Below are positions 19,004 through 27,960 of a stretch of 28,026 nt of DNA, piece after piece. Numbering within the stretch: the stretch's first letter is position 1; each line of letters starts with the position of its first letter. The position numbers and the translations under genes are program-made. The DNA comes from Pelargonium cotyledonis (Eukaryota > Streptophyta > Magnoliopsida > Geraniales > Geraniaceae): contig JAYMTA010000480.1 of assembly GCA_036897625.1 (NCBI GenBank), positions 1 to 28,026 of the forward strand, in the 5' to 3' direction. The notes under the pieces are model-generated. The model made no database searches, had not been told where the DNA came from, and saw only the letters and a list, made by a program, of their open reading frames with translations.

Positions 19004-21748
19004 TTAATGGTCTTCTCTGAATTGAGCATAATCCCTCACCATTAAAATCTCGCCACAAAACTTTCGAGGCACTTGCTCTAATTTTTTCCCTTCTTGCCAT
19101 GCCTGCCCCACTGACACTCCTGGTCCAATATGGCGAACATATACAACAACCTGATCGTTGAAAGGATACGGGTGTTTTACTGCAAGAGAAAACAAGAGCG
19201 TTACTAAAAATGGAAGCTCAATTGTTTAATCATGACCAAGACAACGTTTGTACTCAATAGAATCCTTTGTTTATACCTTTCTTAACCCATTTAGATTTCC
19301 AATCTTCAATCCACCTGTACATATTGTTTTTGTTATTCTTGAACTTTTCTATTAGTCTTGTTGTCCACAATTTAGCTACTAATTTGTTCTAGCTATCAAT
19401 GAGTTAGTGAACCACACATACAATGCATTTGTAGAATCTCATAACTTGCTGTAGAACGTGAAAGATATGAAATGCTACTTCATCACCAAAAGGGATAATC
19501 CGAAACTTCAGAAAGTGACAACGCGAGAAAAGCTCACCTGGTGTTGGGAATCCTTGAGGATATTCACGGAGATCTAAGAGCCCGTCGCCAAATTCATACG
19601 CTAAATCACAAGGCTGTTCTGTTGACATTACTTTCTTGAGATGACTCACAACAAAATACAACGGACTAAAGGAATTTGCAAACTTCTCTATAATTGGCCC
19701 ACCTGGATCGTAAGTATATTCGTCAGATGACTATACCATTTGTTTATAGACGATTAGTTAAAAGAAAGTTTTATATCGGCAAAAACATTAATCAAAGGCG
19801 AAGAAACATACCATTAAATCTTCCATATGTTTCCCCATCCCTGGAAAATATCGCCTGGGACATGCAAAAGATCTCTTTATAAACCTTTAACCGTTCACAT
19901 ACAATGTACTGGAAAGTGGAAACAAGCTACATTATTTAGTACAGAGGTAAGAGTGAGGTGAAGTATTGACCTTCTTAAAGAATTTCACCAAAGATAGAGG
20001 TATTGGTCCTGCGTAACAAAGTTCAATATAAATATTGTAAAGAAAATTTGAAACTTGAAGAACGGAACATAAAATGAAGGTATAGGTGTAAAAAAATAAG
20101 TGTACTAGCGCTACCGAAATAGAGTGAAGCTAAAATTCAAACCTCAAACTAATCTAAGAATTTGAGAAGGTATCTTCTATGTTCTTTTAGTACCATCTTA
20201 ACTCGTCAATAGAAACCTAACTATTAAGTTTGTTTCACCTTAAATATTTGCTTTTGAACTAATGTAGTCGGGATTAAAACTTCTGTTCATGAATGGAAAT
20301 GGAAATGAAAAGAGATTCTCATATTTCAAGGTTGAATTACGATTTTTTGGGCACGAGAATGGCTTTGAATTCTCATTCTTGATTCTTTCTATTCCTCCCG
20401 TCATCTTTGATATGTTTTCTTCTATTAGTACTTTTATTGTTTTCTTGACTTTGCTTTCCCTTCACTTTAATGCAATCTTATGACCAAAATTTACTCATCT
20501 TTTTACAGTTGTAAGTACCTTATTCCTAGGTTTAGTTCACTAAACAACTGAGGGTAAAAAAAAGAGTAAGACGAACTACCTCCACTTGTTCGGCAATTAT
20601 AAAACTCAACAGACATGACGCCATCTTCTTCAATCAACAAATTATACTCTGCTTTCTTTGTTAACTTGGGATCAACATATCGTCTACCAGCTATCTGCCA
20701 AGCTCTCGATATAAGCCTGTTGTGCATATTTCCACAAAGTTAATATTATTAATAAGAATATCACACACTTACAACTTCCAACACCTATTTTCTTAATGGT
20801 GCTCAATGTAACACACGTAAAGAAGATAGGACGGAACTTAGATAGCGTTTGGATTACAATTTTTGTTCATAATTGGTAATCAAAAATGTGATTCTCACTC
20901 GTCATGTTTGGATTATAACTCATTTCATCCAAATGCTACTCTAATGTAAAAGAAATAAAACACCATATGAAGAAGTTAGAGAACAACCTAGGCGGTATCA
21001 AGTGTAGCAATCTATGTCGCCTTTCCATAGGAATGTCCTCAATTTTTTTCCTGAAGATCACACCAGAAAACAACAACTCTCCATCAAAATAAGCATGAAT
21101 GCAGCTATTCACAAATCACCAAACACCAAACAGTTGGATTCAAATTCACCTAATATTCCTACTTGATCACAAACTAGAACATGAAAATTGAATAAAAACA
21201 AGATTTAAAAAAAAAATACTGACCAAAGATATGCAGCTGGATTGTAAGTACTAGGGTCCAATGGAATCAATTTCTTAGGAGGATCCAGAAATGTGACAAT
21301 GTCTTGTTCATCTAAGTAAGATTTTTTCCCATTTTGAAGAATTTCATAGGGTTTCTCATCCCACGCTGATAGATTCGCTTCTCCTTGAGCTCGAATTGTT
21401 CCAGAAGAGGACGATGAGCGCACAATCCTCTGAATCCGTCCGTACATCTCCATGCCTGAAACTTCAAAAGCACACCACAAGAACAACCAGTCATGAAACC
21501 TAATCCGAATCTGAATCATCGACGAAAAATGAAGTATAATTCAGATTTACGTTGAAGGAGGAGCGAGAAGTGAAACTGAGAAGCTCACCTGCGAACCCTA
21601 GACATGGCGGCGATGGAGAGTGTCTGGTTTGGCGGGGAAAACGCGCAACGGGGAGAGTTGCTGGTGATGACGTTGCGAACAGATTGTTAGTTGGAGAACG
21701 GTTATGATAGCGATAATGATGATGATGATTATGTACCGTTGCTCTCAT
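19004..21748 (-). CDS. Conserved plant protein of unknown function, plastid-transit-like N terminus
   Basis: Eight minus-strand exons join in phase: 21748-21589, 21455-21224, 21050-20988, 20716-20580, 20008-19971, 19854-19812, 19702-19538 and 19179-19004, giving 337 residues. Exons 5 and 6 are only 38 and 43 bp. The first 53 residues have no Asp or Glu and are rich in Ser, Thr, Arg, His and Pro, as in chloroplast transit peptides. The body holds MERRHRLLHLIPPRLISRAW (about 140-159), a segment with YNCRTSGGPIPL, then SPLYFVVSHLKKVMSTEQPC, LAYEFGDG, and HPYPFNDQVVVYVRHIGPGV with GQAWQEGKKLEQVPRKFCGE near the end. I recognise these blocks as conserved among land plants but know no activity. I recall such genes being labelled 'cyclin delta' in some databases; nothing here resembles a cyclin fold. 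An ATG 23 codons upstream (21817) is an alternative start. Confidence 0.8.
20265..20400. mobile_element. Family B repeat, partial
   Basis: GGGATTAAAACTTCTGTTCATG followed by GAGATTCTCATATTTC and CACGAGAATGGCTTTGAATTC-like wording matches the copy at 24464-24615. It lies in intron 4 of the minus-strand gene of unknown function. The ends are approximate. Confidence 0.4.
20840..20942. mobile_element. Family B MITE, short copy
   Basis: About 100 bp. Left TAGCGTTTGGAT and right reverse complement TAGCATTTGGAT form an 11/12 inverted repeat; the centre is TGATTCTCACTCGTCATG. It lies in intron 3 of the minus-strand gene of unknown function. Confidence 0.55.
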
Positions 21749-21883
21749 ATTTTCCTTCTGATTTTCCCGGGAAAGAAAATGGAACTGAACTGAAAATGGG
21801 AAAGAAAGTGAAGTCAAAACTGACTATTGTGGTTACAGTATTAGCCAAGACTTGGTGGGTCGATCCATTGTCATTTGTACGTT

Positions 21884-21889
21884 GGCCCA
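21884..21889 (-). promoter_or_regulatory. Site II-like motif upstream of the unknown gene
   Basis: TGGGCC on the minus strand, about 136 bp upstream of the start codon at 21748. A single copy, so weak evidence for TCP control. Confidence 0.25.
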
Positions 21890-21911
21890 ATCTCAACTAA
21901 ACACCTCAAGG

Positions 21912-22094
21912 GATGATAGCAACTCGGGCTTCAGGACGGGTCGAGTTGTATGTGTCTAATTCAAACCGACCCGGAATATTTTTGGGTCCACTTCAAAATT
22001 TGATCGAGTCTAATTTAGATGGCACTAACTTAAAAAGAATAGATGCGATTTAGATTTTAGGAGTCGTATATTCGGTTCCAAATTAACAACTCTA
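21912..22094. mobile_element. hAT-like MITE (family A)
   Basis: Left GATGATAGCAACTCGGGC, right reverse complement TAGAGTTGTTAATTTGG. Flanks CCTCAAGG (21904-21911) and CCTTAAAG (22095-22102) match at six of eight positions. The centre has AAACCGACCCGG and TTTGATCGAGTCTAAT, shared with the copy at 190-366. It lies upstream of the minus-strand gene. Confidence 0.55.
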
Positions 22095-22102
22095 CCTTAA
22101 AG

Positions 22103-22640
22103 TCACTCGGCTTGCTTACCCTTTGACCTTTTTCAAGGGATTTATGAGTTAAGTTACATCAATAGTTATCATACATTCTTTTATTCTTGTTCCTTAACAC
22201 AAATTTAGTCTAAATGACTACCTTAGATTTGAATCAACAAGGTAATCCAAAATATAGTTCCACAAATTTATAAGCAAGTATGGGCTCACAATACATGAAA
22301 CATTGTTATCATTTTCTACCATCATTGGTACTATCCAGAAAGTACTTTGTGTTTCACCAAGTTTAACTCTATCAAGTTAATCGAGTTCGTTACAATGAGA
22401 ACATATGGAGATAAGATCGAACTCTAACTAATTAGATCTTAATCATTGCAATGATAAACATATGGAAGTTCATCATTGATAATTATCTGAAGTCTAAAGT
22501 TAACTAATTTTCGGACCGCAAATATATATAAAAGTACAAGGAGCTATAATAAGAGGAATACATATAAATCACATAAAAGTATGGCTATGACCGATCACAT
22601 ATTCAATTTGAGTTTGTGATCGAGCAAACAATTTATAAAA
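22103..22640. other. Spacer between two family A elements
   Basis: AT-rich, without a credible reading frame or recognised element, between two divergently transcribed genes. I see nothing in it. Confidence 0.4.
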
Positions 22641-22648
22641 TTGTTAGT

Positions 22649-22791
22649 TAGAGATAACAATGTGGATCCGAACTCAAAGGTACAATCAAGTTGTACAAAA
22701 TGAATATGATAGACTTTGGGTTGAGTCAAGCAAACACGAATGATTTGTTACGTGTTTGCATTTCAACTCAAAACTCGAATTGTCATCTCTA
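22649..22791. mobile_element. hAT-like MITE (family A)
   Basis: A 143-bp copy: left TAGAGATAACAATGTGGATC, right reverse complement TAGAGATGACAATTCGAG. The inverted repeats agree well with the family; no convincing duplication remains. It ends 40 bp before the site II motifs of the ATP synthase gene. Confidence 0.5.
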
Positions 22792-22831
22792 ATTTTGACT
22801 TTCGGTAGAACGTTTAGAAACTTAGAGGTGA

Positions 22832-22870
22832 GGCCCATTAGGCCCACTATTACATACCCAGTTCGGCCCA
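22832..22870 (+). promoter_or_regulatory. Three site II (GGCCCA) motifs, ATP synthase epsilon promoter
   Basis: GGCCCA occurs at 22832, 22841 and 22865, 105-143 bp upstream of the start codon. Site II elements (TGGGCC/T) are known control sites of plant nuclear genes for oxidative phosphorylation, for example cytochrome c, which fits the product. Motifs are seen; function is inferred. Confidence 0.6.
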
Positions 22871-22974
22871 TTGAAAGCTCTCGTTAACAACTCCGTCTAG
22901 GGAAGCTAGGGCTCAATTTTTACAGTGGAAGAGGAACTGAGTCGAGAATCAGAGAAAGCTCTAGAAGATCAACA

Positions 22975-24160
22975 ATGGCGTCGAGCGCAGCAGTGCCATT
23001 TTGGAGAGCAGCAGGGATGACGTACGTGACCTATTCGAACATATGCGCGAATATGGTGAGGAACTGCCTCAAGGAGCCTCTCAAATCCGAAGTTCTTTCT
23101 CGTGAAAAGGTCCATTTCTCCGTCTCCAAATGGACCGATGGAGTCCCCGAGAAGCCTAGTATGTGTTCTCTGATCTATAGATCGGTTTTTTCTATTCTTT
23201 TGAATGATCGATTGAAATTTCCCTGGTTTCCGGTAGAATCTGGCGTCTGTTGGTGTTGAATTTGAGATCTGAAATCGGTTGGATGCTTAGAAACGGCGGG
23301 AAAATTTGTTCGAATGGGTGTGGCATGATAATTGATAGCTTTTGTTCGAAAATAGTTTACCGTTATTGATAATTTCTAGTTTAATTGTTGTGGATTAGAA
23401 TCGTAGCTCAGAATCTGGTATGTTTTTGTTTTTGTGATCTGAAATCTGTTTGGATACTTAGAAACCTTAGCGAGAATCTGTTTGGATGCTTAGAAACATT
23501 GTAAATAGTAGTCGAATTCTGGATTATATGATTATTGACAGCATTTCAGGGAAATAGTTGACCATCCATGGTTAGTTAGAATTGATCCCTTCTTTTCTGG
23601 TTTAAGAAGTTGATTCAAATTGTTGCTTAGAAAACGAACTGTTTGGTTGCATGACATTACTAAATTAGCATGATTTTTGGTGTTGAGACCTAAAACATTA
23701 TCTGTTATGGGTTTGTTGGCTCTACCGTCTATAGATGTACATACATGTTTACCCATATGATTATTAATCCAATGCCACTAGTATGAATTTTCCCCTTGGC
23801 TATGCCATGCTTTTCTGATATGTTGTTGCACATAAAATATTAATGAATTGCTGTCATGAACTTGCCGAGTGTCTGAAATAAGTACGGCTGAATGATAACT
23901 AGTGTCGTGATTGAGGTGTGCTTTTCATAGCCAAAAGTCTCCTCTCATGGAAGGCATGTTTAGAATTGCTTTGTAATAACTAGGCTTTTGCATGAAGGTG
24001 ATGAGTCATTTCTTTTCATCTATGGTAGATGTAAAGATTCACATCACGAATTCCGCTTTACTTCAATTTTATCGATGATTTTGGCATTTCGCCTTTTCTT
24101 GATGGTCGTGTTTTGTTGTTTTGTTTTCCAGCTGTCCGCACAGATTCACCTGGTGCATGA
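22975..24160 (+). CDS. ATP5E: Mitochondrial ATP synthase epsilon subunit
   Basis: Small subunit of the F1 central stalk of mitochondrial ATP synthase, nuclear-encoded. Two exons, 22975-23158 and 24132-24160, joined in phase 1 across a 973-bp intron, give exactly 70 residues, the Arabidopsis length. The first exon encodes [20 protein letters not shown], the nearly invariant plant N terminus that enters the matrix without a long cleaved presequence, then [18 protein letters not shown] and [16 protein letters not shown]. The second is a tiny exon of 29 coding bases, TVRTDSPGA and stop, recognised from the family ending RSDTPE-like and the acceptor TTTTCCAG. The start sits in the strong plant context AACAATGGCG. 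Reading on into the intron gives a longer frame (to 23259) that is not the protein. Nothing suggests a pseudogene. Confidence 0.93.
23261..23564. repeat. Diverged duplication inside the ATP synthase epsilon intron
   Basis: A segment from about 23261 to 23363 recurs at about 23431 to 23564. Shared landmarks are GATCTGAAATCGGTT, TTGGATGCTTAGAAAC, TGATAATTGATAGC and AATAGTTTACC. The second copy holds a further internal doubling of the TTTGGATGCTTAGAAAC block, so that block appears three times (near 23277, 23450 and 23482). Confidence 0.6.
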
Positions 24161-24463
24161 GCAAATGTTTCTTTTCACATGTCCAGATGAGTGGGAAGTT
24201 GAGACTGTTGAATTTTACGTCTTTTTGCCTATTTCATTTCATTGGATGTGTACCTACCAAACCTCTTAGACAATGTTCGGATTGCGTGTTTTGCTTATTG
24301 ATGCGCGTGTAATAATGTTATTTGGCAGTAATCTACTTCTGTACAATACAACCTTCTGTTGCTATTCTTTTGATCCTATGAAATGTTTTTAAAATGTTAG
24401 AATAAGAATGATCCAAATATTCAACTGCATTTCTGGTTTCTTGCTTTCATTGGAGTTTAGGCA
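24161..24463 (+). other. 3' region of the ATP synthase epsilon gene
   Basis: The 3' untranslated region should start here. No canonical AATAAA is clearly placed; T-rich sequence around 24190-24290 may serve. Small frames here are not conserved as far as I can tell. Confidence 0.4.
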
Positions 24464-24615
24464 CGGTTTGGATTAGAACGTTTGTTTAGGACACGAGAAT
24501 CAAGGATGAGAATGAGATTTTCATTGTATATGTTCGGATTATGATTCTTTGGTCATGAGAATGAATTGGAGATGATAATATGAATTCTAATTTTTTTCTT
24601 AATCCCAAAGTCACC
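24464..24615. mobile_element. Family B repeat
   Basis: Starts CGGTTTGGATTAGAACG and includes GAGAATGAGATTTTCATTG, TGTTCGGATTATGATTC and GGTCATGAGAATG. The right end near CTTAATCCCAAAGTC is roughly inverted to the start. It is the clearest copy of the family found also at 15489, 20265 and 20840. Confidence 0.5.
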
Positions 24616-24734
24616 TTAGTGTTTGGATGGAACTTGCAATGCTATGTTGTTACTCGCAAGTCGGTTTCATCCTATTGTTTCTATCTTTGTGGCATAAACT
24701 ATGGTACCGTTTCGCCATTTAGTTTAATTCAAAT

Positions 24735-24830
24735 TGACCTTGGAATGACTACAAGAACATCAAAACTCTTCCTACTAAGTTTTGACTTGGGAATGACTAC
24801 CAGAACATCAAAACTCTTCTTATTAAGTAT
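24735..24830. repeat. Tandem duplication, two 48-bp units
   Basis: TTGGAATGACTACAAGAACA and the following CATCAAAACTCTTC block occur at 24735-24782 and again at 24783-24830 with only a few differences. The period of 48 keeps reading frame, so a plus-strand frame (24580-24918) shows the repeat as protein, but it has no other coding signs. Confidence 0.75.
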
Positions 24831-25527
24831 TTATGCAATTGCATATGGGCTAAAAGTGCTCATTCAATTTTTTAAATCGAAGCCGTACCTATATGGTGTG
24901 CCTTTTGCCCCAATATGAGTTGTATGAGAAACCAATAGTGTTCTTATAATAATAAGATAGCATATTTTAAGTTTGTTACAAAACATATCCTTGAATGCAA
25001 GAAGAAATATACAATTTTGTTCAACTTCTCAATTTCTCTCTATATGAAAACTAAGACGTTCATTTTGAGATAAAACGAGTGTTATATTGGTCCTTTTGAA
25101 GTAACTAATTAGTCTTACACTTGTCTTTGAAGGCAACTCTCCTTGTCCAAGGCCTGGTTTATGCCAATGTTTGCTTTCAAGTTTCAACCACCCCAACCAA
25201 AAAAAGATAAAAGGTACCTTCCTTGAATTGTATGGCTCAATTGGCTTGTTGCTATGCTCTTTATCTATTGAGTGGAATGAGATAGGATTATTAACTGTGG
25301 AAAGGCAACACGACCCAATTCAAAGACCCACCACCATGTGCTCCAATATATTATACTACTTAACCTGAATTTTTGTTGGGTGGTGTGTGGAGGTCACTAC
25401 TAGCAACATATTATTCTTATCCAATGATGAATTTGGTGCTACTATATTATTGTGAGGGGAAAGGAAAAAGAATGTTTATCACACAATGACTAGATTTTAT
25501 TTATTTATTAAAACATGACATATTCTT
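24831..25527. other. Gene-less stretch
   Basis: AT-rich DNA with short frames only and no recognised element. Nothing found. Confidence 0.4.
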
Positions 25528-25750
25528 AAATGAGTAATATTGACGGATATAACTTTATATCAGTTGCACTAATGAGGTTATAACACATCATTTAAAATCA
25601 TGGATTCTGATGGGTCACTTCGCTCCCGCAAATTCACTTGGGTGAATATAAGTGAAATTTAAAGAGGTGTTATCACCTCACTAACTTAGTTAAGTTGCAA
25701 CTGATATAAAGTTATATCAGTCAACTGATACACATTTTACTCATTTTAAA
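25528..25750. mobile_element. Palindromic MITE with long inverted repeats
   Basis: About 220 bp. Left arm: ATGAGTAATATTGAC, then GATATAACTTTATATCAG, then TGAGGTTATAACAC. The right arm carries their complements, GTGTTATCACCTCA, CTGATATAAAGTTATATC and TTTACTCAT, in reverse order. The arms total about 70-80 bp with small gaps and could fold into a hairpin. The centre is unique (CGCTCCCGCAAATTCACTTG). The target duplication is not resolved, so the superfamily is open. Confidence 0.65.
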
Positions 25751-26200
25751 TATAATTTTTATTCACTTTAATGCTAGACAAAAAAATGCCCTTAAGTTGT
25801 CTCATTGATTTTTCTGTTGAGATACTTCTTTTCATATGCACAAACGATTACAAAGGAATTAGATTTATGAGACAATTTTTGACGATCAAATTAATATTAT
25901 GCTAAGAATAATAAAAGGATAGTATTAAAATAAGCGATAAAATGATAACAAACAAGGAGCAATGATTCTTCTGTTTATAGATATAACAAATAAAAAAAAT
26001 CGTAATCTACATAAACTTAGCATAATTTCTATCGTTTTTCATATTTCAATGTGGGATCATCGTGGTATGTGTATAGCAAGGAATATATCGACCTCATCAA
26101 ATTTGTGAAGGTTTAATTTGACCTCACGAATCATCTACTTCATGTTTGTGCCCATGCTCTTCAGTTGAGTTTTAAAATGAATAATATATTGAGTGAAGTA
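25751..26200. other. Gene-less stretch before the Mutator-like element
   Basis: AT-rich, no credible frame and no repeat recognised. Nothing found. Confidence 0.4.
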
Positions 26201-26209
26201 AATATTTAA

Positions 26210-27279
26210 AGGAAAATTACACGCACCTTCCATCTTAGATAACAATATTACATATATATTTTCTGAAGATCATGTTGTTACTTTTACCAATTTTTGAATT
26301 TTCAAAAATAGCATTCCCTCTATTACCTTTCTTTTTCATCAAGAACACGTTCATCGTGTTTGTCGGAAAATTTATAGTTTCGTCGGAAATTTTCTCTCTC
26401 TCTCTCTCCGCCGTAGCTCAGAGAGCAAAAATCACAGAGAGAGTTTCATTTTGAACTCGAAAAAACTTGAACTCAAATTCACGAGGAATCGACTTCATTC
26501 ATGAATTGATTAAACAATTTCATACAAAGTTTTCAACAAAATCAATAAAAGAATTTAACAAACAACATAAAAAAGTTTCAAAACAAAAAACGCAGACCAC
26601 CCACTCCAGGCATAAAATCGCCACACAGAGCCCTCCGGCGAGCTTCAGGATCACTGGCGGTTGCGGCGGCGCATCCGGCGGACCAGATATGGCCGGAGGA
26701 CGAGCGCGGAGCTCGAGTTGTGGCCGGAGGACGAGCGCGGAGGACGAGCGACGACCTACGCAGCTGGTTCACTCTTCCATTTTCAGAACTCAACAGCAGC
26801 GTCTTCTCCTCTCCACGGCGATCTGGTTCACTCCGCCGGCGTGCGAAGCTCCCTAGACGGAGAGACGAAGAAGGAGGCCGCCGGAGCTTCAAGCTTCACA
26901 GATCTGCCCAGCGTCGTCGCCGGAGAAGAGGTCCGTTGCTGCTCGACGATCTCGCCGGAGGAGCTCGCATCCACGCTGCCGTCGCCGGAGGAAAGGGCCG
27001 TCCGTCAAGAGAGGTCCGACAGGAGAGAGGTCCCGTGGCCTCTGTTTCTGGGTTTTCTTTTTTTTTTTTTTTTTCATTTTAAGCTTAAGGTCTGTTTGGT
27101 GAATTTTATTTATTAAGAGGATATTTTGGTCTTTTTGACCCATCAAACGAAAAAATTGATAGAAAAATATATTTGTAAAAATGTGGCAATTTGTAAGAGT
27201 GCTAAAAGTAACATCATGATTTTTAAGAGAAATATGTGTAATAAGCATAATTAAGAGGGGAGATACCTGTCATTTTTCT
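26210..27279. mobile_element. Non-autonomous Mutator-like element with GC-rich internal sequence
   Basis: A 1070-bp element. Its ends form long terminal inverted repeats of about 80 bp: left AGGAAAATTACACGCACCTT, right reverse complement AGAAAAATGACAGGTATCTC, rising to near identity at GATCATGTTGTTACTTTTA versus AATCATGATGTTACTTTTA. It is flanked by AATATTTAA (26201-26209) and AATATTCAA (27280-27288), an 8/9-matching 9-bp duplication, the hallmark length of Mutator-like elements. The interior from about 26585 to 27050 is strikingly GC-rich, with CCGGAGGACGAGCGCGGAG repeats and overlapping open frames on both strands, quite unlike the AT-rich surroundings. No transposase is present. The GC-rich part could be a captured gene fragment (Pack-MULE) but matches no family I know. 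Confidence 0.72.
26691..26748. repeat. Direct repeat within the Mutator-like element
   Basis: GGCCGGAGGACGAGCGCGGAG occurs twice about 30 bp apart, followed by a partial third GAGGACGAGCG. GC-rich; probably slippage. Confidence 0.65.
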
Positions 27280-27288
27280 AATATTCAA

Positions 27289-27431
27289 CTAATTATCTCA
27301 CCACATCAACGTGCACTCAACATAAAACTCCTGTTGAGGACCAACAACTTACCAACATCACTTGAAAATATTCATCATCAAGTCACACATAATTCTAAAA
27401 TATTTCAGTAACCACCTTTACTTATATATTA
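27289..27431. other. Spacer between Mutator-like element and SINE
   Basis: Short AT-rich stretch with no recognisable feature. Confidence 0.3.
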
Positions 27432-27672
27432 TAATTGTTTTTTTGTTTAAACCACGATGTTATTAAGCGGGTCCGCAAAATTGTGGTTGGCACGTTTAAA
27501 CTTTTCTACAACACTCAGATTAATTCTCATTCGAGCTGGATAAGACCACAAGGACGGCAAATTAAGCTCTCCCAATTAAGTTTTATCGCAGCTGTATTTC
27601 CTGAGATTCAAACTCGAGATGACAGGTTAATCTGAAAGAACTCTTCACCAGTTGACCCACCGCTTGGTGGTT
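27432..27672 (-). mobile_element. Putative tRNA-derived SINE
   Basis: Read on the minus strand, it begins near CCAAGCGGTGGGTCAACTGG with a tRNA-like box A (TGGGTCAACTGG, plus 27659-27648) and a box B-like GAGTTTGAATCTC (plus 27615-27603), spaced as in pol III promoters. The body continues about 150 bp and ends in an A-rich tail (AAACAAAAAAAC). Possible worn target duplications AATTACAA and AATTATAA flank it. No coding capacity. The family is not identified; a truncated tRNA gene is less likely because no acceptor stem closes. Confidence 0.5.
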
Positions 27673-27960
27673 TGTAATTTTTTTTTTGTGTGTTGAAATA
27701 ATTTCACATCCTTGATAAAATTTAAGACCATTTGTGTGAATATAAATTGAGCAATATTATATGATGCAAATATGATATAAAATAGAGAAAAATGCATCAA
27801 TATCACGTTAGTTGAATGAATATTCATAGAATATATTTTATAAATTGAATGTTCAAACTAAATATATTCATCTATATATATGAAATTTGATTTTCAGATA
27901 AATAAAAAATTAATAATATAAATTATTTGATTTTTTGTGTGACATGATTAGCTGATTACT
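27673..27960. other. Gene-less AT-rich stretch
   Basis: Very AT-rich, without a credible frame. A short palindromic ATATATTCATCTATATATATG-like patch is probably simple-sequence DNA. Confidence 0.35.

Noticed and set aside
24580-24918. 112-codon frame with an internal protein repeat
   Set aside because: The repeat is the 48-bp DNA duplication seen in frame; composition is that of AT-rich non-coding DNA and it starts inside a family B repeat.
26467-27116. Several overlapping frames on both strands (120-151 codons)
   Set aside because: They overlap one another and lie inside the Mutator-like element; high G+C lowers stop frequency, so length alone proves nothing. Kept as element cargo, not as genes.
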